A stretch of DNA of 64,000 nt from Thamnidium elegans (GCA_025201345.1 JAIXMG010000027.1:275501-339500), one strand, 5' to 3'; counted from the stretch's first letter, positions 41,215 to 52,593 are shown. Translations and numbers: made by a program. Notes: generated from the letters alone by a model not told the origin.

Positions 41215-41590
41215 ACCTCTTCTGTCCCTTCGGTAATACTTCCACTATCTTAATGCAGTGCAGTAGTTAATATTTAAGTCTCTTGCAACCTTGGCCACCA
41301 GTTCCACACTCTTGAGGTTTTTCGAGTATACGGTCTATAAACGTTTCTCTGGTGAAGTCGCTGTAATTTTTGTATAACTTCACTGATGGCTTTAACTTAC
41401 CAGGTTTCGGCTGCTTTTTAACTGAGAACCCTTCAACATTTTTTTTGGGGCGCTTAACGCTCAAATAAGTTTGTCGACTAGTTATTGTTTCAAGAACTAT
41501 GTTGGGATCATCGACATGTGTTAAAACATCCTCCATTGGGATCGTAAACTTTTTCTTCTTCATTAAAAATATCTCCTTGTCCATCTTCAT
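41215..41590 (-). mobile_element. Broken N-terminal transposase fragment (helix-turn-helix part)
   Basis: From ATG 41590 a frame of about 100 codons is open, ending RETFIDRILEKPQE. Just after it (about 41285) the frame is lost; reading on in the next frame gives VAKVARDLNINYCTALR, a TAG, then WKYYRRDRRG. Together this looks like the DNA-binding helix-turn-helix that precedes the DDE domain in IS630/Tc1-type transposases. The catalytic domain is absent. The fragment is dead through a frameshift and a stop; an original intact length cannot be seen. Confidence 0.6.
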
Positions 41591-42225
41591 AAAAAAAAGT
41601 ATTCATTATTATGTTATATTTTATTAGAAAGAGAGAGGGACAGAACCAGGTATAGAAGATATGCGACAGTTAGTGATATATTGTTATAAAACTCGTTAAA
41701 AGTCTAAAATAAGATGGTCTTTAATAATTTGAAAAATGATAGTTATTTTATATGAAAGTGAGATTTGAATTCAATGACAATTGAATTGATTGTGTTAAAG
41801 ATAACTGCTTATAGATTATTGCGGTTATTTGTGCATAAATAATCTGTGCCTGACGTTTGTGTAAAATAGAAAATAGTGATTTTCCTTCTGTACCACAAAT
41901 AAATAAGTACTTTGGCAGGAATATTAATAGTAATTAAAAGGTTAGATATATAGCTGGTATATATCAATCACCATTTAAATTTCTAAATCAACCAGCTTCA
42001 CTGTAACTAGACAACACTACAAAAAAAGGTCGCACAAAAATGTCACACGTCACACAAACCATGGCAGCAAAACACGGGTATAAATTGACCCGGGTTTTTT
42101 TTTCCTTTTTTGTTTTTTTTCTCTTTTTTTTTTTCTTCACAACTACAAAAGGTAACTGGCCAGATATTTACTAACTATTATTACAGTTTTTGGGACTCTG
42201 ATCAAGTCTTTTTTCTGTAATAATA
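41591..42225. other. Intergenic, gene-poor
   Basis: AT-rich DNA. A short perfect inverted repeat CTATTATTACAG / CTGTAATAATAG sits at 42175-42186 and 42215-42226, directly abutting the foldback element that begins at 42226. Confidence 0.6.
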
Positions 42226-42471
42226 GTGCTTATGGTACCATTTGCGCCCTGTAATCTTTTTTTTTTTGTGTGTTTGCAGTTTGACTCATCCGTGGTGGTT
42301 TTTTTCCGGAGAGGCAGGTTGTGGGTTTACATCCCCATTCCGCTTTCTCTTACCGCGGGGTGGGGATGTAAATTCACAAGTTGTCTCTTTTGGAAAAAAG
42401 CCCTGCAGATGGGTCAAATCTGTAAACCCTCAAAAAAAAAAATTGCATGGCGCAAATGGTACCATAAGCAC
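42226..42471. repeat. Foldback (long-hairpin) element with perfect 23-bp ends
   Basis: Positions 42226-42248 (beginning GTGCTTATGGTACC) are perfectly complementary to 42449-42471. Pairing continues inward with mismatches: GCAGTTTGACTCATC pairs with GATGGGTCAAATCTGT, and TTTACATCCCCATTCCGC pairs with GCGGGGTGGGGATGTAAA. The hairpin apex is near 42353. The arms are G/C-richer than the surroundings. It could be a foldback MITE or a source of small RNA. No coding capacity is evident. Confidence 0.85.
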
Positions 42472-42642
42472 TGGCTGGTAGAAAGTTGGAGTGATACGAG
42501 GAGAGAAGGAAAGTATCATAAAAACATTCTGCTGCAAATAAAAAAGAGTTGATTTCTAACTTTTTCTTATTTAGCAACCCAACCCAAAGGGCCAAAAAAA
42601 AACCCCCCTTCCCCCCCCCCCCGAAAAAAAAAAGTTATAAAT

Positions 42643-42805
42643 AAAAATGAGTGTCTTTAAAAATGAGTGTCTTTAAAAATGAGTGTCTTTAAAAATGAGT
42701 GCCTTAAAAATGAGTGTCTTAAAAGAGAATGAAAAAGCGTTTTAAAAAAGAATGTCTTAAAAAAAGAGAAGGCATTATAAAAAAGAGAAGGCTTCTTAAA
42801 AAGGG
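42643..42805. repeat. 17-bp degenerate tandem repeat
   Basis: About five near-perfect units of AAAAATGAGTGTCTTTA are followed by progressively diverged units (GAATGTCTTAAA, GAGAAGGC). The array is preceded by a C-run (42608-42622). Confidence 0.85.
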
Positions 42806-43539
42806 AAAGATAATGTCTGCCCTAATTCTCATTAAATGTAAACATTACCTTAATGTTTTTTTTCTTCCTTTTAATAATCTATCCGCAACATTCTTAATAA
42901 AGCTTGCTGTTATTTTTACAGTAAAATATAATATGTTTGGCTTATTTGGTTTAACATTTGGCATAATACTGGACAGTTATAATTATGCAATGCGTTCATG
43001 TAAATGAGATGCTGGATCTTCTCATTATATTATCTTTTATTTAATAAACAATTATAAAGTGTACTTCTCTCGGGTATGGCCTTATAGTTTATATTCTTTT
43101 AATTATCTTTTTGTTATTATACTCTGTAATTGACAGTTGCATTTTCTTTGTACCACAGCGACCCCTATTTTTAAACTCAAACAAATGCAAATACAATTCC
43201 TTTTACATCTTTCTTTCTTTTTTATTTTACTTTTACTTTCATTTCCTTTTCTTAATGTTATCCACCACTTGCGGCATGTATTTTGTTTTTTCTTTTGACA
43301 TTGAGCATGTAGCAACGAAATGTGCCATATTATCCAAGTTAGTTATAAAAACGTAGTAACAATGAAACACTCCAAAGGGACAAGAGAAAAATAATTGAAA
43401 GAAGAGAGCAATTGTAGCGTGATAATTATTGCGGTATTGCGGCTTAAGAAATCACTCACATAAGAAATCACTGCTAATTTTGCCAGCTATAACAAATAAT
43501 GGTTCTTAATTTATTAAAAAACAGAAAAAGCTTTTTGAA
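42806..43539. other. Intergenic, gene-poor
   Basis: AT-rich, no recognisable gene. Open stretches here are short and without motif. The eroded left end of element copy B may lie within about 43410-43540. Confidence 0.5.
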
Positions 43540-44732
43540 CCCAAGTTGTATAATACAAAATAGTTGTTTTAAATATATCTTTGATAAAAAAAATTAAAAA
43601 CGTACTTTTTTGGTTTTTTTTTCGTTTTTCATTTTTGGGGGTCAACCCCTTTTGTTTTTTGGCCAAAAATCACGGATGTTTTGCGATTTCTCCGGATTCA
43701 CTTTGTCTTTTGTTATGGACAAATCATTAAAAATAAAGTACTTGTTTATACGCTTCTAATCTATTTTAATTTATATTCCTAATGCAAAAACTGAAAGAGT
43801 GATCACTGTTTAAAAATTACTTTTTTTGGGCAAAAAAAAACCTCACTTTTTTTATCACGTGCGCTCAGCTATTTGTTTTATTTTCGTGATTACATCGAAT
43901 TCAGTTTGCTACTACTATTATTAAATTTAGCAGAGATTAAAGATCTTTAATAGTTCATTATCTTTAGTAATTATATGATTTTTAATGCATTAGAAGCTCT
44001 TGAAAGATTATACTATCATCGTTATTTTTTCTATAAAGATACTTAAATTTGATCCGGAGTAATCGCTAATAATCCGCGAAAAAAATCCGAAAAACAAAAG
44101 GGGTTGACCCTATCGCTCTTTAATAATTATAAAAAAAAGTAGAAAAATATAGAACAAACAGTTTTCAATGTTTTATATTAAAGACATCTTCCTAATGACT
44201 AACTTTTACTATGAAATCTGGGCAAAAGAATAGTTTCCAGACTTTCAATTCTACTTTATTTCAATCACTGCTAAAATGACTATTTTTAGAAGTATTGTCT
44301 GGATATTTATTTAAAAACAAGTATTTTAAAAAGGATAGCGGACGAACAAGGATGGGTTATAATAATTTAAATATTTCCTGAACCTACCCAAGTTATCGTA
44401 CAAAAACATATGCTTTGTATCTTTTTCTTCAAGAGCTCAAACATTAGAATCATTTTAAACCCTATTAAAATGACATTTAATTGATTACTTTGTATGGTTT
44501 ATTTCACTAACTATAAACTCTCTCTCTCTATAATTTTGATTATTATTCCTTTGTTTAAGAATAAAATTGGTAGATAATATACTCTCGAAGACTAGAAGCT
44601 TTCATACAATTTCTTCATAAATTAAATATACAAATCGCAAAAAGCCCTTCTTATTGTCACTTATAAATTTATTTTATATATTTAGTAGTTTTGTGAAATT
44701 GGTTCCCATCCCTAAATAGAGCCGCTACAGTA
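43540..44732. mobile_element. Tc1/mariner-like inverted-repeat element, copy B (left end eroded)
   Basis: It is related to the element at 16412-17782 in the same orientation. Shared stretches include TATAATACAAAA, AAATATATCTTTGATAAA, GGTCAACCCCTTTTGTTTTT, and at the right CAAGAGCTCAAACATTAG. Its own inner arms are inverted relatives: 43640-43710 against 44050-44110, both with GGGTCAACCCCTTTTG and a CTCCGGAT core. The right end reads GAGCCGCTACAG followed by TA. The expected left end could not be found, so the start is approximate. Confidence 0.7.
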
Positions 44733-45087
44733 TCAACACAGTCTTGAGCTTTATCCTTCTTAGTAATTTTTCTTGTGTCAGAATAAACTGGGGTATAAAC
44801 GGTGCAGGATAGAAATATTTATATTGCTACTAGAGTACATAGCTCTATATTTACATGAAAGCCTTATAAGGTGGTTTAATTGCTATAAAAAAAAATTGGT
44901 TCCACCAGTGTCGAAATAAAACTGATAAAAAAAAGGAGTGTTATTCTGAAATGACAGCATTTTTTTTAAAGAAATGACTCACCGTTTACTTTTTTATTTT
45001 TTAAAAAACAAGTGCATTAAACAATTTCATCTTGCTGCAAAATTTTAGATGTATCAATTGTATATTTCTAGCCCGTAAAAAACCAAC

Positions 45088-45130
<43 letters not shown>

Positions 45131-45703
45131 CTAGTTACGTTCTTTTTATAATGACTAGACTTTATGTTTAGGAGACTATTTACAATTATTATAACAAGTA
45201 TCGACAATTATTAAAACTCCTGAAAAATAATTACAAATGCGCTTCTTTAAAGCTATCAACGCTTTTCAGAGAAACAGAAAAAGCCTCCTCCTCATTTTTT
45301 TTTTTTTGACAGTACTAAACAAATAAGTTCATAAATTACCTATTTTATCCAAAAGATTCGGATTTGTCTTAATTTCAAAATAAGCAAGCACTGTATGTAC
45401 CACCCTATAATTAGTGAGAAATGACGCGATTTGCACCGTTTATATCGCATTTATTGCAACATTTCGTGTTACCCATCTTCTTTTTGGGATCTTTTATAGT
45501 TGTTTTTGCGTTCCTCCTCAGTAATACTTTTTTAGTCAAAGCCAAATTTTAATAGAACTTATTAGATTGGACCAAATGACGTTGTCTTCGTAAAAAAAAA
45601 ACCCCTCCCCTTCCCTCTTTTCTTTCTTTTTTTTAACTCTTCTTTTTTTTCAAACTAAGAAAAAAAAAAAAAAAAAAAAAAAAAGTCCTTCTTCCCCTTA
45701 TTC
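44733..45703. other. Intergenic before the bZIP gene
   Basis: It contains a poly(A) run of about 38 (45090-45127) and C/T-rich sequence then a poly(A) run (45659-45684) just before the bZIP ATG. No gene is visible. Confidence 0.55.
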
Positions 45704-46937
45704 ATGTCTGATCAAAAACCCCTACCAGGTTCAGAAAAGACACCAGAAGATTGGTCTCAACAACACATGGATACTATCCACCAGATAATGACGCCTGTTC
45801 AAATGCTAGCAGAGACCGACCTTCAAAACGAAATGGAATACTTTACAGGCACTCAGCAATTCAGGTACACACAGCCCACCTCCTATTTTGAAGAAAGAAC
45901 CCAATCGTTTCGTCCTACGCCTCAATTGAATATTCCCGTAGATTCAAAAGACTATGCTCTTTCTAACGTTAATAATGCTTCGTTTTCAAAAAACTACAGG
46001 TCGAAAAGAGTCGTTTTTGACCGACATTCATCGCATGAAGCATCATCACTTGTTTTAAACCACGGTAAATTTTGTAATTGTTTAATTTTTCTTTTTTATT
46101 TATATAATCATTTAAGACCCAGGAATGTATACAAAACCAGTTGTCGATCATCACGCCACTACCTCAAAATATTCTACACAAACTACTCCGATCAACTCAC
46201 AACCTACATCACCTACTACATACGATCCAAACTACCACCATAACCACCACCACTATGTTAAACCTCAGCAACAACAACAACCCGATAAATTTGCTACCAT
46301 GTTTTTATCCTCTTCGAACATGTCTGACCTATTAATCGGTCAAAAAAACCATTCTAAACACGATACCAAACTTGACTCATTGCTTTTATCCAAACATAAT
46401 TTGGAGCAAGACCAAATAACCGATAAAAAACAGAGTAAAAAGAAAGCTGCGGCTGCGGCTGTAACTATAAAACCCATTAAAAAGAAGAAGGCTAAAAAAG
46501 CAGTTTCAAGCGATGAAGAAGAAGAGGAAGAAGAAGAGGAAGAGGAGGATGAACCCATCATAGGTGACGGAGCACAAAGTTATAGTAGTATGGGTAGCAG
46601 CAGCAGTAAGACCTCGTTAACCAAGGATGATAAAAGAAGACGTAACACGGCAGCATCCGCTCGCTTCCGAATCAAGAAAAAGATGCGTGAACAAGCCTTA
46701 CAAAACACAGCATGTGAAATGACCGATAAAGCTAAACTGATGGAGCAGCGAGTACATGAATTGGAAAGTGAAATTAAGTGGTTAAAGGCTTTGGTGGTTG
46801 AGAAAAATGAGTCAAGGTTAGAACAGTTGGTTCGCGAAAGACCTGCTACTTCCATCGCATTTCCTTCTTACAATAATAGTAGTAGCAACAACGAGTACGA
46901 GGAAGAAGACGATGAGGAATACGCTTATCAGTACTAA
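45704..46937 (+). CDS. bZIP transcription factor of the CYS3/MetR/Met4 type
   Basis: Two exons (45704 to ~46065 and ~46118 to 46937) give about 390 residues. The C-terminal basic region KRRRNTAASARFRIKKK continues as MREQALQNTACEM, then a zipper (AKLMEQRVHELESEIKWLKAL) near residues 300-360. NTAASARFR with the KKK extension is the pattern of Neurospora CYS-3 and Aspergillus MetR, activators of sulfur assimilation; animal ATF4 is more distant. The rest is disordered: His/Asn/Gln-rich, poly-Ala (KKAAAAAV) and a Glu run (14 of 15 acidic) before the bZIP, possible activation regions. It lies 5.3 kb from Met30, whose family targets this factor type. The specific sulfur role is inferred. Confidence 0.85.
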
Positions 46938-47171
46938 TCTTTTTTTTTTTTTAAAAAAAAAAGAAGAATTCGGCTTAAACTTCTTATGTTACGTTTTTTT
47001 TTTATTTTTATGCAGTTACAACCTTATGATACTATGTTCCCTTATCTTATTAACAAAAAGTATACACGAAAAAATCATCTTATGACTCTTACTTTTTTTC
47101 ACACTCATTTCCCCTCCTTTTTTCCCCTCATGCGAGTTCTTTTTTATGCAAAAAAAAAAAAATTAAATATA

Positions 47172-50084
47172 TTACAAAGTTTTTTCTAAACCAATAACAG
47201 CTAAATGTGCCCCAACTTCAATTAAAATCTGTACCAAGAACCTTGGCGCAAATATCTTCCAAGTCATTAAATGACGTCTCAAGATCAGTATAAAAATCGC
47301 ACATAAAAAGGTAGGTATAGATTGCAACAGGGTCAAGAGATGTAAAGGAAGCGTAAGCAGAGAAGGTACATCCACCAGTAAAATAAACATGCCGAGCCAA
47401 GAGATAATGTGTCCGGCCATAGTAGAAAGCGTGACCAAGATCATGCCACCGTAATAGTTCATTTCATCAAACCCAACAAACGCTGCTTTCCAAGGCAGCG
47501 AAGTAAAACTAGCTTGATGCCCCGTGACAAAAAACAAATGATGGCCAAGGAAATGAAGCAAACCCAATCGAATCAACAAAGAAGAGGAAGAGCCACGGCT
47601 TAATAAATCAATCAGGATAGGTGAAGCAAGCACAATGATACTAGCAAATGGACGTTGTACGATGGCCAGCACAGTACTCCATAGCAATAAAACTGACCAT
47701 CCGATAGTAACCTTGGTATATTTTTTGGAGTAGATACAAGCACCTGTACCAACCAAACAAAGTCCGTATACCACACGAGGTAAGTAAACATCCATACATT
47801 TTTCAAGCACCATTAAATACTGAGTTTTTTGCAGCACCGTGTTCTTTAAATAAATTTCTTGTACCATTCTCAACACAACAATGATACCAGATACCAGATA
47901 CACAGCAGCAAACTGTGCATTGGGTAGCCACCTTGAAAGATAACCCAACATACTTACGGTCATGACCATCAATAGCAAACTAAAATAACCTACAGCATGG
48001 TTTCCAAACTCGAGTGAATTACTGTAGATATAACTGCAATCAGGAAACTGCTCTTCACGACACTGTCCTGTTACACTAGTGATTCGAACCAAGATTAAAA
48101 ACAGCAATGGGTACAAGACAGCTTCTAGAACCGAAAATCGTGTATACGACGCCAAAGCCTTTAAATTACGAAGCGTCCAACAAACCGATAACGAACCCAA
48201 CGCAAAAAGTGTACCATAATCTTCCCAAATAACATAACTATTAGACCCTAACGTAAACGATTGCGCAATATCTGCAATTAATAAAAGGTACCAATCACAC
48301 GTATACCAAAACACAGACGTCGGTGCAACTTGTTTAGATTTCATCAAGAAAAAGATACAACAAATAGCAAGAGCTGCAGAGGCCCCTATCCAATCGATAT
48401 CTTCCATTTTTTCAAACCAACCTTGACCGCCTACATGCGACAACGTAACGTACGCGCCCACTAAACAGATGCTCAATACCAATGCACATACACCAAACGC
48501 CTTTTTATAACTGATATGAGGTCTAAACATCATCATCCAAAACGACGCTAAAGTGGAAACACCCAACAAGACGATACCAATAAACATACATCCGGTGTCG
48601 AACTGAGCCCAAATGGCTTCACAATACTTGATGGTACTGATTAAAAACGCATCATAAGCCAAGATAGCCTCCTTCAACTGTGTATCAAACAACTCTAATT
48701 CCTCTTGTGTGATTTGTTCAGCCTCTACTTTGGATAAAAACTGGGGTTGATTGACGAGTTGAACCATGATTTCTTCTGCGGTATATAAATGATGTAAGAT
48801 GGGTTTAATTTTCTCTGCGGAGAAATCGATTTGATGCGTTTGATCCGCATACTGGTTCAAATAATCAAACACCTGTAAAGCGTTGACGCGAAACTGTTGC
48901 ACCATGTGTAACAGGCTAGCTAAAGTGTTTGTATCATGAGCAGGGTAAATAACGTCTGGAATAATCGCCCCCAAGTTACCGAACGGAATAGGTACCTGTA
49001 ACAAGTACGCTAGCGTAGGTACCAGATGAATCTGAGCTACAATAGGGTACTTTGAAGCGTCATACAATAACCGCGTCGAGATACTTTCAATATCATACCC
49101 TAACCTACTTGCTCTCTGCTGATGAATTTGTTTAAAGAAAACACGATAATAATCACTATCTAGAGTCAACTGTCTCGGTGAATACAAGAACAACGTACTC
49201 ATTAACTCTTCTACACTTTCACCACCATGATCGCCTTCTACCGACATACCATGATCGCCCATCACCACTAACAAAGTATCCTTATCAACATAATTCAACA
49301 TCCTCTCTATCACGCCATTCATCTGATTCAACTTGATCGCCATATTCGGGTCCGAAGGTCCGTATGTATGGCCGCAATGATCCACGCCCAAGAAATGCGC
49401 GATCGCCACCTGCCACTGGTCCTCACCCTCCATCACCGGCCACAAATGTTTCAAAATATCGTTATCCACTGAATCCAGATCCAGCATCTTGAAGCTATCG
49501 CTTTCAAACCTCCTGCTTGTATCGTTAAACGTCTCTGGGAACAAATTGACCCAGGTATCATCGCCAAAGAAATACATCTTTTCAAACTTGGATTTAATAT
49601 GGTTTAACAGATGGTCTTCACCCACTGCCGAAGACGCAAAGTTTGCTCCGGCGTCGATAAAAGTAGGCAGCGAACCTGTCATAATACCCTTGACGCGTTG
49701 CATGGTCGTCGTAGGCGGGTCGGCTCGAAACTGAAACAGCAGTGAGGACTGCGGTTGTGTACGCTGTAACTGCTGCAGAACCGGAAACTGGTTCAAGTAA
49801 TAAGGGTTGGTGGCGTTCTCGATATCCAGCACAAAGTCAAACCGAAGTGCGTCAATCAGTATCACAACTGTACGTTTAAAAGGCTGTTTGGGTTCGATAA
49901 CAGTGGGTACTTGCTGTAATGGTGTTTGATGAACTGGGAAGCGATCCCAACTGTCATAACTGCGGCCTTGCAACGGAAACGTTTGTCGTGTAAGTAGAAA
50001 GCCTTTTAAAAACAAGTATAGTCCAAACACTTGAAGGCATGTTAGTGTGATAAGCACTAAGCCAAGTGAAGGCCGTAAATACAT
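47172..50084 (-). CDS. GPI13: GPI ethanolamine-phosphate transferase 3 (GPI13/PIG-O)
   Basis: This ER enzyme adds phosphoethanolamine to the third mannose of the GPI anchor, the site later joined to protein. It is one uninterrupted 970-codon frame. Residues 7-32 form an N-terminal anchor. The lumenal alkaline-phosphatase-like domain has VVILIDALRFDFVL, DPPTTTMQR (the Thr nucleophile region), GSLPTFIDAG, FLGVDHCGHTYGP and MGDHGMS, holding the metal ligands. From about residue 480 on it has more than ten membrane helices. The PIG-O assignment over MCD4 or GPI7 rests on length and the LFLKGFLLTR N-terminus. Lack of introns is notable here, where even 50-residue genes are split. Confidence 0.92.
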   Translation of the reverse strand: MYLRPSLGLVLITLTCLQVFGLYLFLKGFLLTRQTFPLQGRSYDSWDRFPVHQTPLQQVPTVIEPKQPFKRTVVILIDALRFDFVLDIENATNPYYLNQFPVLQQLQRTQPQSSLLFQFRADPPTTTMQRVKGIMTGSLPTFIDAGANFASSAVGEDHLLNHIKSKFEKMYFFGDDTWVNLFPETFNDTSRRFESDSFKMLDLDSVDNDILKHLWPVMEGEDQWQVAIAHFLGVDHCGHTYGPSDPNMAIKLNQMNGVIERMLNYVDKDTLLVVMGDHGMSVEGDHGGESVEELMSTLFLYSPRQLTLDSDYYRVFFKQIHQQRASRLGYDIESISTRLLYDASKYPIVAQIHLVPTLAYLLQVPIPFGNLGAIIPDVIYPAHDTNTLASLLHMVQQFRVNALQVFDYLNQYADQTHQIDFSAEKIKPILHHLYTAEEIMVQLVNQPQFLSKVEAEQITQEELELFDTQLKEAILAYDAFLISTIKYCEAIWAQFDTGCMFIGIVLLGVSTLASFWMMMFRPHISYKKAFGVCALVLSICLVGAYVTLSHVGGQGWFEKMEDIDWIGASAALAICCIFFLMKSKQVAPTSVFWYTCDWYLLLIADIAQSFTLGSNSYVIWEDYGTLFALGSLSVCWTLRNLKALASYTRFSVLEAVLYPLLFLILVRITSVTGQCREEQFPDCSYIYSNSLEFGNHAVGYFSLLLMVMTVSMLGYLSRWLPNAQFAAVYLVSGIIVVLRMVQEIYLKNTVLQKTQYLMVLEKCMDVYLPRVVYGLCLVGTGACIYSKKYTKVTIGWSVLLLWSTVLAIVQRPFASIIVLASPILIDLLSRGSSSSLLIRLGLLHFLGHHLFFVTGHQASFTSLPWKAAFVGFDEMNYYGGMILVTLSTMAGHIISWLGMFILLVDVPSLLTLPLHLLTLLQSIPTFLCAIFILILRRHLMTWKIFAPRFLVQILIEVGAHLAVIGLEKTL

Positions 50085-50737
50085 TAAAAAGAGAAAAAGA
50101 TAAAAAAAAAAGGGGGGGGAGGAGAATAGACCCCGATAACACGTTTTTCTTTTGGCATGAAAATATGAAGTGGCGCTTGATTATTCGTCAAAGCATATAC
50201 CTCTTTTTTTTTTTACTTTGTAGTACTGTAAAGGAAAACCAGTCACGCAGTATACTTTTACAAACAGAAAAAAAGGCATTTCGTTTAAATGTAAAAGGGG
50301 AGTGCTATATATAGTTTTTTTTTCCTTTTTATTTAAAAATAAATAAAATAAGGTAGTATTACTACTGATACAAAATGAATTTCAAAGGAGATTGATCTCC
50401 ATGTTTAACACGTACTTTTTCCTTAAAAAAAAAAGTTATAAAATCAGAAATTGACAAAAGGGCTAAAAAAAAACATTCATCGTAACGAAAAAGATCTACA
50501 GAAACAAGGAGATAAAAGAAGAAAGAAAACCAAAAAAGTAACGTGTAAATCAATGCTGTTTCTGTAACACCACAATAAAACATCGTACAAAGTGGCTAAA
50601 TGATCAAACAGTCACGATTACATACAGAGAAGCGGGCCTTATTCTTTTTTTTTTTTTTTTTTTTTTTTTTTTGATTCTATTTTATACGCGAGGAAACCTT
50701 TTTTTTTTTTTTTTTTACACATATATAAAATACAAAA
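50085..50737. other. Divergent promoter region, GPI13 / RPB5
   Basis: It contains poly(T) runs (about 50646-50672 and 50699-50716) upstream of RPB5 and A-rich sequence at the GPI13 side. Nothing else is recognised. Confidence 0.55.
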
Positions 50738-51763
50738 ATGGATCCCAATAATAACGAAGCTACTAGATTATGGAGAGTTTTCCGTACCGCTCATCAAATG
50801 GTGCACGATAGAGTATGTGCCTCTTTTATTTTTTTAATTAGGAAAAGAAAGTCCTTACAACTTTTTTCTTCTGCATTGTAGGGTTATTTGGTCTCTCAAT
50901 CTGAACTTGATATGGATTTAGAGTCCTTTAAACGTACATTTGCTCCTTCTGGCGATGTTGAGTAAGTACTTGTATACTTTACTATTTCGTTGTTCTAATG
51001 TTCTGCTTTAGTCGTGATCAATTAACCTTTGTTGTTCAAAAGAAAGATGATCCTACTGATCAATTGCTTGTTTTCTTCCCTAAAGATACCTCTGTCGGTG
51101 TCAAGCCTTTGAGAGTGTAAGTTCCGCATAAAAAAAGCCTGTATAAGTCCTGATAAATTGATGCGTCTTTTTTCTTTTTTTTTTAATCAAAATTAGTTAT
51201 GTTGAACGTATGGCACAACAACAAATCCCCAAGGGTGTTTGTATTTACCAAAAGAGTATGACAGCTTCCGCCAACAAGGTAAAAAAAAAAAAAATCTTTT
51301 TAGAAAAAAACCTAACTGCTATCATATTAGGTCATTCAATCCTTGCCTTCAAAGCATACATTAGAATCATTCCAAGAAAATGAATTATTAGTTAATATTA
51401 CACATCATGTTTTGGTCCCCAAACATGAAGTATTGACACCTGAGGAAAAAGCAACTTTATTGCAAAGATAGTAAGAGAAATTTACAACTGATAAAAAGAA
51501 GCCAATCAGTATTAAGTATTTTTATTTTATAGCCGTTTGAAGGAAACTCAATTACCTCGTATTCAACATACTGATCCCGTTGCAAGATACTACGGTTTAA
51601 AGCGTGGACAGGTAAAAAAGCGATTACGAAAGAGATGGAGATAGAGAGATATGAAGAAAAAAAGAGAGAGAACATACGATTGACCCTTTTTTTATAGGTT
51701 GTTAAGATTTTAAGAGAGAGTGAAACTGCTGGTCGCTATGTCAGTTATAGATTATGTATTTAA
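50738..51763 (+). CDS. RPB5: RNA polymerase subunit RPB5 (RPABC1)
   Basis: RPB5 is shared by nuclear RNA polymerases I, II and III. Six exons give about 208 residues, from [20 protein letters not shown] to [12 protein letters not shown]. Family blocks are [48 protein letters not shown] and the C-terminal assembly domain [21 protein letters not shown] with [11 protein letters not shown]. Length and domain order match the family. Introns carry A and T runs. The ATG at 50738 is the first one after a T-rich leader. Confidence 0.96.
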
Positions 51764-51964
51764 ATCACCAAAAAAAAGAAAAAAAAAAAAAAAAAAAAAA
51801 GTACAAAGAAATGGGTTTTTTCCCCCCGCTCCCCCCTCTTTTTTTTTCAAAAATAAACAATCAAATATAAATATAAACACAGCATTATAGTGTGTGTGTG
51901 TGTGTGTTTTATTAACATCAATAACATATGTATGAATGCCAGATTCATCATTATTTCTCGAAAT

Positions 51965-52382
51965 TTAGGCTTTTTTTGCTTTTTTTTTTCTTCCAGGATG
52001 AGGAGCACCTTCAACAATACGTCTTACCAATACAAACGCGCCGTCTGATGAAACAACAACATCTACGCACACACAAAAAAAAAGAGATTAGCTTTACAAG
52101 ATAATAATAAACACTGGATACTTTACTTTGAATCATATTTGCCATACAGTATCCACCTAAATTTGCTTGCCAAAAGTAAAAATCAACAATAGAATTTCCT
52201 GATTGATGCAAGATTTCTAGATCGCGTTGGTGCTTTAAAGTAAGTGGATGAAAGTCTTGTTCTTTCATCACACCCCACTCTGGGTGAGTTAGTTTTTCTG
52301 GCTTTTTCTGGTGATCTTCGGTCCAAACAGTAGCTAAACCGCTAGCGTTACTTTCATTATTATTATTATTATTATTGTACAT
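51965..52382 (-). CDS. Unrecognised small two-exon protein
   Basis: Exon 1 (52382 to about 52128) starts MYNN followed by an Asn run and ends in GGYCMANMIQ. Splicing with GTAAAG..GCGTAG joins it to VVVSSDGAFVLVRRIVEGAPHPG and a lysine-rich tail (RKKKAKKA-stop). The protein has about 117 residues. A conserved-looking core reads LTHPEWGVMKEQDFHPLTLKHQRDLEIL with an aromatic YFWQANLGGYCM segment. I do not recognise the family. In-frame Met codons exist upstream, but that leader is Ser/Phe low complexity, so I took the Met at 52382. The poly(A) stretch in the tail makes the last residues sensitive to homopolymer errors. Confidence 0.5.
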
Positions 52383-52593
52383 GATAAAAGAAGAAAAAAA
52401 AAGGGAAAAAAAAAATGCAGAAAAAAAAAAAGAGAAAGAGAAAGAAAGAAGGAGAGAGAAGGGGGGAGGTAGAGAGAAGGTTTTACAGATAAAAAGGGAA
52501 GAAAACAAAACATATTTATCATTCTATACATTATACTAACGAAAAAAAATATTTATTTTTTGCCCCCCTTTTGTGTCGTCATTATGTCATTTG

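Noticed and set aside
46340..46855. Ser-rich open frames antisense to the bZIP gene
   Set aside because: The runs of Ser are the reverse reading of the Glu/Asp and Lys codon repeats of the bZIP protein.
48080..48100. Antisense tRNA T-arm-like string (GATTCGAACC)
   Set aside because: It lies inside the continuous GPI13 coding frame and no cloverleaf surrounds it.
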